A stretch of DNA of 64,000 nt from Xestospongia muta (taxonomy: Eukaryota; Porifera; Demospongiae; Haplosclerida; Petrosiidae). The stretch is taken from positions 2,046,001-2,110,000 of the forward strand of contig OY848930.1 in the NCBI GenBank assembly GCA_963693285.1, read 5' to 3'. The translations under genes were made by a program, and so were the position numbers. Shown here in pieces: positions 11,742 to 21,400 of this stretch (position 1 is the first letter of the stretch; the number at the start of each line of letters is the position of its first letter). Under the pieces are notes generated by a model. The model had not been told where the DNA came from. It worked only from the letters and a program-made list of their open reading frames with translations, and searched no databases.

Positions 11742-12950
11742 TTAAGAGAATGATAAATTTGAAGTAATGTAGTTGTTAACACTGAATGTTACATTGCACC
11801 AGTTGGATGCTTTTTTTCCTTTTCTGTTTCGATAGTAATATTCATTTCTAGGTCGTCCTGCTTTCATTTTGGGAATTAGAGAATCATAAGCAACTACTTG
11901 TTGCCTCAAATGCTTATACTTTATCCTCAATTTTCGAAGTCTCTCAAATGAGCTTGTCGGCTGTACTTGAGTATGCAAGTGTAGCCCATTTTCTTTGCTA
12001 ACATTTTTTTTGATACTTGACCTTTATCGTGTGTAACGCATCTTGAAGTTTTTTGATTACATCATCACTTGCTATATCAAAAGAAAGAGACTCTAACTCT
12101 TTCAGGATTATTCTCACAGCTTGACGTCGATTTCTCAAGCGTATAGTTGATGACAGCTGTAAAATAAAGACAACATATAGCATGAATATGATTGTACATG
12201 TGAAATTTCTGTGAACTAAATTCATACCTGCTTGCTTGGTAATTTCACATTTGAACATTCATCAGTGTCTGTTTGAATAAGATCACTACTGCATGTTGGC
12301 TGGTTGTCTGTTGACAGGCTCCCTATGTCAGAAGGAATGTGGGCTTGACACTTGTATTGTTCAGGTAGACTGTCCCATCAAAAAACTTAAACACAGCAAA
12401 AAAATGTTTGCATGGTAGTTTCCACTGTATCCAGTCAAGGCATGTACAAGAAGGCTCCCCATTTGTAGTTCCAAAATTTATTGTGTGCAGTTTGCTTGAT
12501 GACCCTTTGATTGTGAACACTCCATTCACTGTATCATGGCTAATAATATTTGATTCATCATATTTTCTACAACTACTTTTCCTTTCTAGGCAATGAAGAA
12601 TCACTTGACGTGGCAGTCCATGTAGATATCCACACCTAGATACAAAATCATTGTAGGTTCTGTAAAATGAAGATGTCTTGTAGTAAAGGAAGAGGTACTT
12701 GTGATAAATATCTGGATTAAAGTCCTCATAAAGCACAGTGGCTAATCTTGTTATGGTAATATTCTTCTGTCATGGAAGATAGCTATATTTAAGAGGCTTG
12801 TTTTGTGATTTCGCCCCATTTGTTATGTTTACTGCTGCATGGTAAGTCTGATCCCTATATGAGTGTGCCCAAAGTGTAGGGTATAATAGCCATGTTGTAG
12901 ACAGCCATTGTTGAACCTGTTTGTTGTTCTTCCAGATGTTGGAAAATGAA
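11742..12950 (-). pseudogene. SWIM zinc-finger / MULE-type transposase relic with an intron
   Basis: Reading leftwards on the minus strand: a MULE-type segment (NITNGAKSQNKPLKYSYLP, then a TGA), then RLATVLYEDFNPDIYHKY and VILHCLERKSS, then a SWIM finger (CTCLDWIQWKLPCKHFFAVF; CxC...CxH pattern complete). A frameshift follows near 12380, after which the sequence continues in another frame as WDSLPEQY. A 71-bp intron is readable: donor CAG|GTATGA after 12228, acceptor TTTTACAG before 12156. A second frameshift lies at an A-run near 12005. The C-terminus contains a basic segment (MKAGRPRNEYYYRNRKGKK). Similar MULE-SWIM proteins are common in fish, cnidarian and sponge gene sets. Three lesions mark this copy as dead. 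Confidence 0.65.
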
Positions 12951-13047
12951 AGATGCTGAAGAGCTTGTTTAAATAGAAATCAGCTGGTCAATCTTCAACA
13001 TTTGAGTTAACTGGAGCATTTGCACAGTCTCTGAAAAGGTCCAACAG

Positions 13048-13369
13048 AAGCATATCTGTAATTTTAAAATGATTCTTATGTTGTGGAATAATAAATTCAT
13101 CCATATCCATCAAAGCTAGGTACTTCACGCGATACATGTAATGATAAATGCAATCATTTATTACTGAAAATTGACCCTCATACCTATCAGTTCCAGAAAA
13201 TACAAGTGGTTTTAAGTTCCAATCTAATATTTCCACTAACCCTTCATTGATGTATGGTTTCATGATTTCATAGAAGATTTCTGGAACATATTGAAAATAA
13301 ATAGTAATGATTTTTGCACCCAGTACTAAGTTGAGTTCTATCCAATCTATCAATATTTGTGGATCCTTA
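13048..13369 (-). pseudogene. GT92 exon 2 fragment
   Basis: Encodes the central GT92 domain from DPQILIDWIELNLVLG through the DxD block (YLALMDMDEFIIP) to FKITDML, open throughout. The 5' side abuts a short (CA)n run at 13370; the 3' side leaves GT92 homology just after ITDML. About 107 codons of the roughly 369-residue exon 2 product remain. Confidence 0.85.
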
Positions 13370-13892
13370 ACACACACACACACATACATATATATATTGG
13401 AGTCTTGTATTGTTGTATTATGTTTGTGTATACTATCTTGTATTCCAGAAGGATGACCATGGATTTAATAGACCAAACATTTTATTTTGAAAAAATGTAT
13501 GTTTAACTTTAAATTATTTATGTTTCAATTCATACTTTCATATTTTCAGTTCACAATATTTTTCTGATCTTTGTTCATGTACAAAAGTCATTAGTCCTTG
13601 AACTCTGTATTAATTTTTGCATTGTAACACTGATTTTGAACAGTTACCAGTATATGGAATACAAACTATGACAAAAAAAGACATCAAATTCATGAAAAAT
13701 TAGTACAAGTACTTTACTAACTTAGAAAAATGGCCTCTGTATGTGTTGTATACATCATCTGTGCTGGCATCACATTATGTATAGAAGAAAACCAAGTTTA
13801 ATACATGGTATTTAAAGTAAGAAAACAAGTTTAATACATGTTATTTTAAAAGTGACATGTATAGATAAGTTAAATTCAAAGGAAGTCCTCAA
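13370..13892. other. GT92 3' flank copy
   Basis: A short (CA)n and AT stretch followed by sequence matching the 3' flank of the intact minus-strand GT92 gene (20930-21400). No gene. Confidence 0.6.
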
Positions 13893-14149
13893 CTAGCACA
13901 TTTCATTTGTTAGTCTTTGAAAGGTTTGGTTAAAGTATTGACTCATAATTAAAGTACTTTCCTTTTTTCCAAATTAAATCTAGGTATATAGCAAAAATGA
14001 AACAGTAAACCCAAATTGATTGGAACATGATACTGGGGAGTGTAGCCTTTCTTAGCTTCTACTATAATATGAACATCAACTGCTACCACTGCTTTAGGTT
14101 GAACAATTAACTTATGATTGGAATATTTTTGGCCATCACCTACAGGATC
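13893..14149 (-). pseudogene. GT92 exon 2, C-terminal fragment
   Basis: Encodes DPVGDGQKYSNHKLIVQPKA and the following conserved C-terminal part of GT92, then a one-base loss in an A-run shifts the frame before the ancestral stop (13893-13895). The same A-run slip occurs in the copy at 44644. Upstream, GT92 homology ends at 14149 and is replaced by sequence also present at 39698-39900, so this breakpoint has been duplicated. Confidence 0.8.
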
Positions 14150-14539
14150 CCTATAAAAACGGTCAAAATAAATCAGATTGCAAAACTTACTTTTAACAGC
14201 AGAAGACACTAAGAACATAATAAAACTAATATGAAGCAACAGCAAGATACAAATACCACAATAGGAGAAGAAACGGGGCGTATATGTAGATAATATAAGA
14301 ATAAACAAAATAAAGCAAATGGCCTAACTTACTTTTGACAATAGAAGACACTAAGGACATAGGAAAACTACCTTCAAAGCAAACGTTAGTCAGAAATCTC
14401 CACAACAGGATAGAAATCCACGCGGAAACTATGTGATCTCAAACAATGTCAATGAAATAATTGCTCGCTCTTTAAATAGAAAACAACGGATAATTAATGG
14501 ACCTTTAAGGGTTAAAAACTAAAGTGATGCCCATCAGAA

Positions 14540-15385
14540 AAAGGCTCTAATTAAAATAATCATTAACAGCCAACCAGTAAACAATGAAGGGGATACTGGT
14601 GCAGCAGTAACGGTAGTTTCAGAGAAGACATGTAAGATGAAAGTAGAACCAACCAAGACAAAGTTGAAGTCAATAACAGGACAGACGATGCCATTAGTAG
14701 GTGAAGCCATGGTACAAGCCGAGATAGGAGGGATTAAAAGAAAGGTTAAACTGTTTGTAGCAAAAGGAAACTGCCCGTCACTCTTTGGCAGAGATTGAAT
14801 TCAAGTTTTCTATGAAGATAATTGGGCAGGAAGACTCACACAAGTGAACGTGTTAGAAACAACACAGAAACGTAATCAGTTGCAAGTACTATTGGAAAAA
14901 TACGATCAGACAGTATTTAGACCTGGGCTAGGAGAATTAAGAGAAATTGAAGCCAAACTAAAGTTGAAACCAAATGCCCAACCAAAGTTTTGCAAGCCAC
15001 GTCCAGTACCATATGCAGTATAGGTAAAGTTAGGAGAAACATTAGAAAGAATGGTAATAGAGGGTAATCTAGAAAATATAGACTACAGTGAGTGGGTAAC
15101 ACCGATAATGGCAGTTACGAAACCTGATGGCTCAGTGCGAGTCTGTGGGGATTACAAAGTCACCCTGAAGCCCTGCTTGGAAGTAAATCAGCACCCACTA
15201 CCACGTATTGAAGAGTGTTTCCAAACCATGAATGATGGAAAAAATTTACGAAGTTAGATATAGCTCAGGCATACAATCAAATTCAGTTGGAAGAAGCATC
15301 AGGAGAGCTAACAGTAATCAATACTCAAAAAGGTCTGTACAATTGGAAAAGACTGCCATATGGGTTGCTTCTAGTCCTGCCATTA
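14540..15385 (+). pseudogene. Ty3/Gypsy G5 protease-RT fragment
   Basis: The plus-strand translation shows a retropepsin active site (GDTGAAVTVVSE) and LFGRD followed by TGA. The RT start follows (PKFCKPRPVPYAV, then a stop; WVTPIMAVTKPDGSVRVCGDY; LPRIEECFQTM). It breaks off in the RT palm near DLAQAYNQ with frameshifts. No LTR or gag is visible. It is the only Gypsy fragment on the plus strand here, and its sequence is distinct from G1-G4. Confidence 0.8.
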
Positions 15386-16345
15386 TGTAGACATTATATT
15401 TAATTTATAGTATACATGAGAGGGATCAATTTTAAGTAATTTCAATGATATTTGTATTCTAATTGCTAAGAGAATATTTCTTTTTTCGTTTGTAGATCCT
15501 TCTTAAGGAGACCATATCTTTTATGAGTATAGTCTTCCAAACTAGACATACAATTCTTCTTTTTCTGTGATAGATTATTTTCTCCTTCCACAGCTGTAGT
15601 ATTACTCACTTCTCATCAAACTCAAAGAACAAAAGTCCACATTCAAACTTTTTTGCCAATTCTTTTTAATTCCTCATCTCTTCCTGGCCTCTCTTTAAAA
15701 AAAAACTATCAATTATCCTTTTTTAATTGACATATATCCATATCATTTTATGTGTTGGTAACAACCATTCAACACTTGTGCTAACCTATTGACACTCAAT
15801 TCAACTATCTCCTTTCAATTTTATCTATACATAGACCAATAAGACAGTCTGTATGCTCATAATAGTAACATACAATGCAATAAGTGGGTCAACCTTGACA
15901 AAAAGTGTGTGTGTTTCACGTAAATCATATTTGGCATAAATAAACGTGGTGATTCTTTGCAAGTCTTTCTTTGTTTTAATCTTCTTTGTAACTCTCAAAT
16001 TTATTGACCACGTGGCACTGCACAATGGATTACATTTCATATCCAGTAGTTTCCCCAGAGGGCCAAAAACATTATTAGTTTTATGCACCATTGACTGTTG
16101 TTATTGGTACTCACTTGTGCATACAATTAACTGTCAGCATATTACCCTCACTGTTTTTCCCTTTTGTGTACTGTAACACTATTTTAAAAATAATAACAGA
16201 AATAACTTACTGACTAGTACTTATTGGATTTCTGCATTGAAATACCTGCAGAAACCCATAAACAACGAAAAAGGAGTAGGCCAGATAAGAATGAAAAATT
16301 AATAGATCCACAATGTTAGTGCCAAATACTTATCACTGTTTTAGG
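15386..16345. other. No recognisable gene
   Basis: AT-rich sequence. A minus-strand reading frame (15825-16091) has no family signature that I recognise. Confidence 0.4.
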
Positions 16346-16462
16346 CACAATGATTAACTTATGATTGGGGGCATTTCTGGCATCACCTACAGGATCACTA
16401 CTTCGCAATGTTTGTGTGAAAAAACGAGGGCCAACTCATATCAGAACATTTGTCTGACTTGT
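16346..16462 (-). pseudogene. GT92 exon 2 fragment
   Basis: Short decayed piece matching the SWPRY...LRSSDPVGD...NHKL region of GT92, with frameshifts. The sequence just to its right (GAGAGTCTGAACTAGTTCCC) also occurs beside the truncated GT92 copy at 40634, so the two share a rearrangement history. Confidence 0.7.
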
Positions 16463-17262
16463 GAGAGTCTGAACTAGTTCCCTGCATACGAGTTTTATAC
16501 TGATCCAATGCTGACAGATTTAGTGTTTAACTTAAATACTATGTTACATGCATATACTTACTACTACTTATTTTTGAAGACATGTTGCAAGAGGGTCAAT
16601 TGTTCATACTGATGAATGGTGTGCATATAATGCCATCAGAGGTTACGTGGTTTATGTCTGCAACATTGTAAAGTAAACCACAGCCTTATTTTTGTTGATC
16701 CCACAATAAGAGTCCACACTCAAAACATTAAAAGCTTTTGGAAACGAGTTAAAATCAAACTCAAACATATGAGGAGTTGCCACTGTCATCAGCCTCCGAG
16801 CTACTTGGACGAATTTATGTGGAGAGAACACCATGGTCAGACTGAGGAACAGGCGTACACAAAAATAATTAGAGACATTAGTATCCAGTATCCCGTGTAA
16901 ATCCCTTCAAAGTGATTTGCAATTGAACTAGTTATTCTCAAATCCATATGGAAATTTTATTGAACACTATATATTGACTCACGTAAATCTACATGTAGAA
17001 GAATCTTAAGATCCTTGTTTCACATCCTCTGTTCTTGAATCATATATAAGAAGCCGCGCCCAATACGACCCCCTGCTTATTAGTGCAATAAAAGTGCCGT
17101 CATTCTACATGATCCAAGTTGTTAATAATACGTTGATACTTGAGTAGCCGACTAAACAATGTTTTTGAAGTCCACGTATTTACACACTGTTATTGAGATT
17201 ACCTGATTATGCGTGGGTAGAATAAAAGTTAAATTTAGGTAAATATTTGGTATGCGTTTACA
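16463..17262. other. Upstream-type flank, no gene
   Basis: The right half is an inverted match to 27.45-27.76 and 30.8-31.05 kb, which are the regions upstream of the minus-strand GT92 remnants. No gene recognised. Confidence 0.5.
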
Positions 17263-17487
17263 TCAACCTCTCTTTGATATTAAAGAACCACAAATATTGT
17301 TAGATTGAATACTGGGTATTTTTTCAGAATGTTCCAGAAATGTTTTATGAAATCATGAAACCATACATCAATGAAGGCTTACTGGAGATATATATTAGAT
17401 TGAAACTTAAAACCACTTGTGTTTTCTGGAACTGATTTTATATGAGGCCAATCTGCACTAATAAACGATTGCATTTATTATAACCTC
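17263..17487 (+). pseudogene. GT92 exon 2 fragment
   Basis: Matches the DIKDPQILLDWI, NVPEMFYEIMKPYINEGLLE and FSGTDF regions, with internal deletions and stops. It is cut by the TTAA-flanked element at 17492. It occupies the same place relative to the exon 1 at 18428 as the fragment at 9101 does to the exon at 9357. Confidence 0.75.
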
Positions 17488-18348
17488 TTAACCTCGCTGC
17501 AGTGACCAGTGTAAATCCATACTGCAGAGTGCATGTAACATGTACTTTTAAGATTGGACAAGGTGTGGTCAAATTATTGATGGATCACGTGATGCACATT
17601 ACAAACTGTTGTTCGATGACTCAGCATTTCTTTTCAATCAAAGGGAAAAAAGCTTAGTCGTTTACTGGATACTTTGCACTCTGATTGACATGTCTGTGAA
17701 GCTGTAATTGAGTAAGTAATAGTATCATTCAATTGCCAAGCAAGATTAAGTGCTAGATTCGTGATGAAAATTTCTTTGAGCCTTTACATGACGCTTTAAA
17801 ATGTTTCAATATTTCATATACAAAATTTATTGTAACTTGAAAATGAAGAGTTCTTTGGAAATGTTCCGTAGTACAAATATAAATCGATATATTATCTATT
17901 AGTAGCAGTTTTTCAGTGCTTTGAGACGTTTCCTGAAATCGTTACTTCGCTCCAAGTCCATGTACAATCCTGAAAAACTTTTCAGAAATTTTCTGACGAT
18001 TGCTTCGACCAACGCCCTTCTGTCTTGCTGATCTGTATTCCTCTGAGATTGTTTACAACATACTAAAAAATCTCCACGTTAAGTTTTTTTAATTTTTGCG
18101 AAAAGGCACTTGACCTCTGCAGCCTGAAAATTTTTTTGCGAGTTTTAAGCTTCTGTTTTTCTTGACGATGTTGTTGATACTACTGTTGTAAAGTCCACAT
18201 GTTTTTCTATTCATTGCTAAACGTTGGTAGCTGCTAAGGCTTCGGTTGCCAAGTTATAGCAGTTCAAAGAAAACAACCCCGGTAACAGACACACACACAC
18301 AAACAGACTACAGTACCCTCGCTATGCGCCCACGCACAGCGAAGTTAA
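17488..18348. mobile_element. TTAA-flanked non-autonomous DNA transposon
   Basis: An 853-bp insert (17492-18344) is flanked on both sides by TTAA. Ends are similar in inverted orientation (CCTCGCTGCAGTG against CTTCGCTGTGCGTG). It interrupts the GT92 remnant/promoter block that is contiguous at 9101-9356. TTAA duplication is the hallmark of piggyBac and Kolobok elements. No transposase is encoded. Confidence 0.6.
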
Positions 18349-18427
18349 TTATGTCCTGGTTATGTTTAACTTAATTATATAATATTTATATACTTCCTGT
18401 CCATAACTATAGGCATTCTAAACAGTG

Positions 18428-18535
18428 ATGGCCAGCTTAAATAGAAGAACAGCTTTTAAAATATATCTTATGGTGATATGTACGACAGTAATCGTGATAA
18501 CAACACATCATTTAAGAGACAGCAGTATATTGAAG
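18428..18535 (+). pseudogene. GT92 exon 1, orphan copy
   Basis: 36 codons, ATG to AAG|GTGAGTG, encoding the signal-anchor (YLMVICTTVIVI). It differs from the 9357 copy at a few residues, including Ser-to-Leu, Gly-to-Arg and a late Gly-to-Asp change. No matching exon 2 follows on the plus strand before 56997, and minus-strand genes intervene. Upstream at 18373-18391 is the same TATA-like stretch as before 9357. Confidence 0.75.
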
Positions 18536-19048
18536 GTGAGTGTGAACAATTTGTATGAATTTTTGTAGCTCTAGCTAAAATATAGTCTCGTGAGGGCTGA
18601 CCCTTTGCTTAGAGAGGAAGGGTCTATCTGTCCGAGTTGAGTTGAGCTACCCAGACATGTAAATAACTTTGCCGTTTTGTGCTATCCACATGGAACTTAT
18701 ACCAATCAATTCAGCTTGAAAACGTGCATTATATATATAAAATTTGTCTCTCTAGTGCTACAAGAAAGTAGCAAACTATAAAGCTCCATAGATTTTCGAT
18801 GGCATACTTTTGATATACTTCATATTCCACATCTCTGAATAAACCTTCACCTTGAGAAGTCAGCTGTATGTCACATGGTAATTCAAAATTTGTTCTAATT
18901 ATATGAACAAATGTTCTATTATAACAATTATTGCTATTAAAATAATAATCAGGTATTGTCTTTTGCGATTTAAGGAGGCTATAAAGCCACCGTGGTTATG
19001 AAAAACCTTTTTATACCATCCAGGGTTTTACCAGTCACATCATCCCTT
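18536..19048 (+). other. Intron remnant with MITE-like repeat
   Basis: Matches the beginning of the GT92 intron, including the repeat shared with 9675-9950 and, inverted, 26270-26530. No gene. Confidence 0.55.
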
Positions 19049-19669
19049 AGCCTCGTACCCAGGTAAACGCCTGGTAACTACTGTGTGCGTATGCGTTTAA
19101 TTTCCACAGATTTCTTGGAAAATAGTATACTCTAGGAATCCTCCGTCAACTATGACGTCAAATCCTTTTACCTTAATGTTAGATTAATTGTGATGGCTAC
19201 TTGTAGTACTGATAGAAACTTCTCTGCTGGTCTACTGTATGCTCTAAAGAAGTTAGGAACCAGCTGTTTGAATGCCTCTAAGTCTGCAAGAGATTTCTCT
19301 AGAGACACAATTCGAAGTTTGCACTTAACACAAATATATAAAGAGAGACCATGATCTCTCGAAACGATAACATCAAGCAAGACGTTATTCGAGAAATCCA
19401 GTTGTTTTGCATCCGAACAGCACTTAACAAATTTGTTGCTCTTTTGGCTTCCACTAAATTACTGCATAACCGACAAACTCGACTATAAATATAGTAAATA
19501 CATGCTTAAACTCGTTTAGTGAATTAAACGTCATCGTTATAAAACCCAGCCCATCAATTCGTCATTTAATTGAAAAGTAGTAATTAAGATGTCAAAATGT
19601 TTCAATCATTACGCGCATGCGCAACCAGTAGTTACTAGGCATTCTACTCTTTACTAGAACGCCTGGGTA
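19049..19669 (-). mobile_element. TIR element carrying a captured zinc-finger exon (copy a)
   Basis: Ends are inverted repeats: left GTACCCAGG then ACGCCTGGTAACTACTG; right CAGTAGTTACTAGGC then AACGCCTGGGTA. Inside, on the minus strand, is a decayed exon of a zf-AD-like gene. A second copy in the opposite orientation lies at 61774-62292. This copy directly abuts a truncated Gypsy G3 gag at 19671. No transposase is encoded, so it is a non-autonomous element that has picked up host-gene-like sequence (Pack-type). Confidence 0.6.
19180..19482 (-). pseudogene. zf-AD-like exon inside a TIR element
   Basis: After a splice-acceptor-like TTTATAG the minus strand reads CRLCSNLVEAKRATNLLS. After a frame change it continues as VLLDVIVSRDHGLSLYICVK, then CKLRIVSLEKSLADLEAF. 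The two CxxC pairs with a following helix resemble zf-AD-type (treble-clef) domains found at the N-terminus of many invertebrate zinc-finger proteins. The frame break means it is not a working exon. Confidence 0.5.
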
Positions 19670-19670
19670 A

Positions 19671-20548
19671 GGTCCCTCACATCTATACCTCGGTTTATGT
19701 GACTGAGTTGACTCTAACATTTTTGGCGGTGGACGATGATAATGACTTTGAGACGCAAAATAGCTTGAACTAGCAGTTGGAGTGACTTCCACTTTAAGAT
19801 GTTTAGTGCCCTTCTAGAGGGACTATAATGCCCGAGCAATATCCAGAGCATTGTCAAGTGTTAGATCTTTCTCAGCCAAGAGGGTCTTCTGATTTGCTGG
19901 GTGATTGATGCCACAAACGAGACGATCGTGTAGCATTTTAGACAAAGTATTTCTATAGTTACAGTGTTCTGCCAGCTGTCTTAGTGCCACTACATAAGTT
20001 GAAATACTTTCATCTGTCCCTCTAACTCTGGAATTGAATTTATAACGTTGTACTATAACTGACAATTTCGGATTGTAATAGTCTGTAATCAACTGAACTA
20101 CGTCTTCGTATGGTCTGAGGTTGGATCCACTTCTGTTGAACTACGAATGAGCTGGAAAGTTTTTGAAACACATGCTGCTAACAAAATTGCCCACTTCTTA
20201 CTGCTGTCTTCCACGTCATTAGCAATGAAATACTGGTTTAATCTTTCAACATAAATTGTCCATGGCTCAGCAGTCGAATTGTAAGCAGATAGCATACCAT
20301 GTACAGCCATTTCGGTTTGACCCCCATTGCCAATTGTATTAATTTGTCAGCCAATTAGGAAACAACAATAAAACTTTTGAAATAAATATATATATAGATA
20401 TAACCACAATGCAAAGGGATCCAACCAGCAATAACAAAAGATAACAACTAAACTCTAACTGAAAAATAATACATGAGACCACTGCTTAAATATGTAATAC
20501 GTAACAAATTAATAAACCACAGTATGACATCATAATGTAGTTATTACA
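19671..20548 (-). mobile_element. Ty3/Gypsy G3a, 5' LTR plus truncated gag
   Basis: The 5' LTR (20335-20548) is followed by a primer-site region and a gag starting ATG at 20310 (WTIYVERLNQYFIANDVEDS; FKFNSRVRG-type capsid segment; LVCGINHPANQKTLLAEKDL). One frameshift sits near 20095. Homology to the fuller copy G3b stops at the zinc-knuckle region (19671), where the TIR element begins. Flanks on the right match those of G3b, so both derive from one insertion. Confidence 0.85.
20335..20548 (-). repeat. 5' LTR of G3a
   Basis: Right end ...GTTATTACA, left end TGTATTAAT; in G3b the same LTR reads TGTAATAAC...GTTATTACA, a 9-bp perfect terminal inverted repeat. Confidence 0.75.
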
Positions 20549-21400
20549 GTGGACATCCATTTCTACTTCAACTTTCGTATACTCTGCTTTGCAGTTTTAC
20601 AAAAATATTCCAATTCGAACTCTTTTTCTATCCTTTGATGGAATATTTAACAACTAAAATCCTAGAGCCCCACCCTAACCGAAAGCATGTCACTTCACTC
20701 CATTCTAAGAGACAGCTTGTGGTGCTTGCGCTTCACTTCATTGATCAACGGAATGTAGACTTGAAATTGGATGCCTGCCTTCGGCTTCTGTACATTACCA
20801 CTATGTACACATTGGGGTACTGCCCCACATTCCATAAATTCCAATGGGGCAGTAAGCTAGTTCGCTTCTAGACCCTCCTCCACCTGTCAGCGTATTAAAA
20901 AGGAGAATGGTTTAGCTCACAAGACACACACACACACATATATTGGAGTCTTGTATTGTTGTATTATGTTTGTGTATACTATCTTGTATTCCAGAAGGAT
21001 GACCATGGATTCAATACATGAAGTCATTTTATTTTGAAAAACTGTATGTTTAACTTTAAATTATTTATGTTTCAGTTCATACTTTCATATTTTCAGTTCA
21101 CAACGTTTTTTCTGATCTTTGTTCATGTACAAAAGACATTAGTCCATGAACTCTGTAATAATTGCATTGTAACATTGATTTTGAACAGTTACCAGTGTAT
21201 ACAATTCAAACTACGACAAAAAGACATCAAATTCATGAAAAATTAGTACAAGTACTTTACTAAGTTAGAAAAATGGCCTCTGTATGTGTTGTATACATCA
21301 TCTGTGCTGGCATTACCTTATGTATAGAAGAAAACCAAGTTTAATACATGGTATTTAAAGTAACATGTGTAGATAAGTTAAGTTCAAAGGAAGTCCTCAA
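20549..21400. other. 3' flank of the intact minus-strand GT92 gene
   Basis: No gene. It matches 43826-44643 and partly 13395-13892. A candidate polyadenylation signal (ATTAAA on the minus strand, about 21340-21345) lies some 60 bp beyond the GT92 stop codon. A short reading frame at 20635-20871 is not conserved in the sister copy. Confidence 0.5.

Noticed and set aside
13949..14308. GT92 with a new hydrophobic N-terminus (SYCGICILLLLHISFIMFL)
   Set aside because: The N-terminal part is the breakpoint sequence shared with 39698-39900, which has no GT92 coding relation; the open frame is fortuitous and the C-terminus is frameshifted.
15825..16091. 88-codon minus-strand open frame (GPLGKLLDMKCNPL)
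   Set aside because: No recognised family, no splice or start context, single copy in the window.
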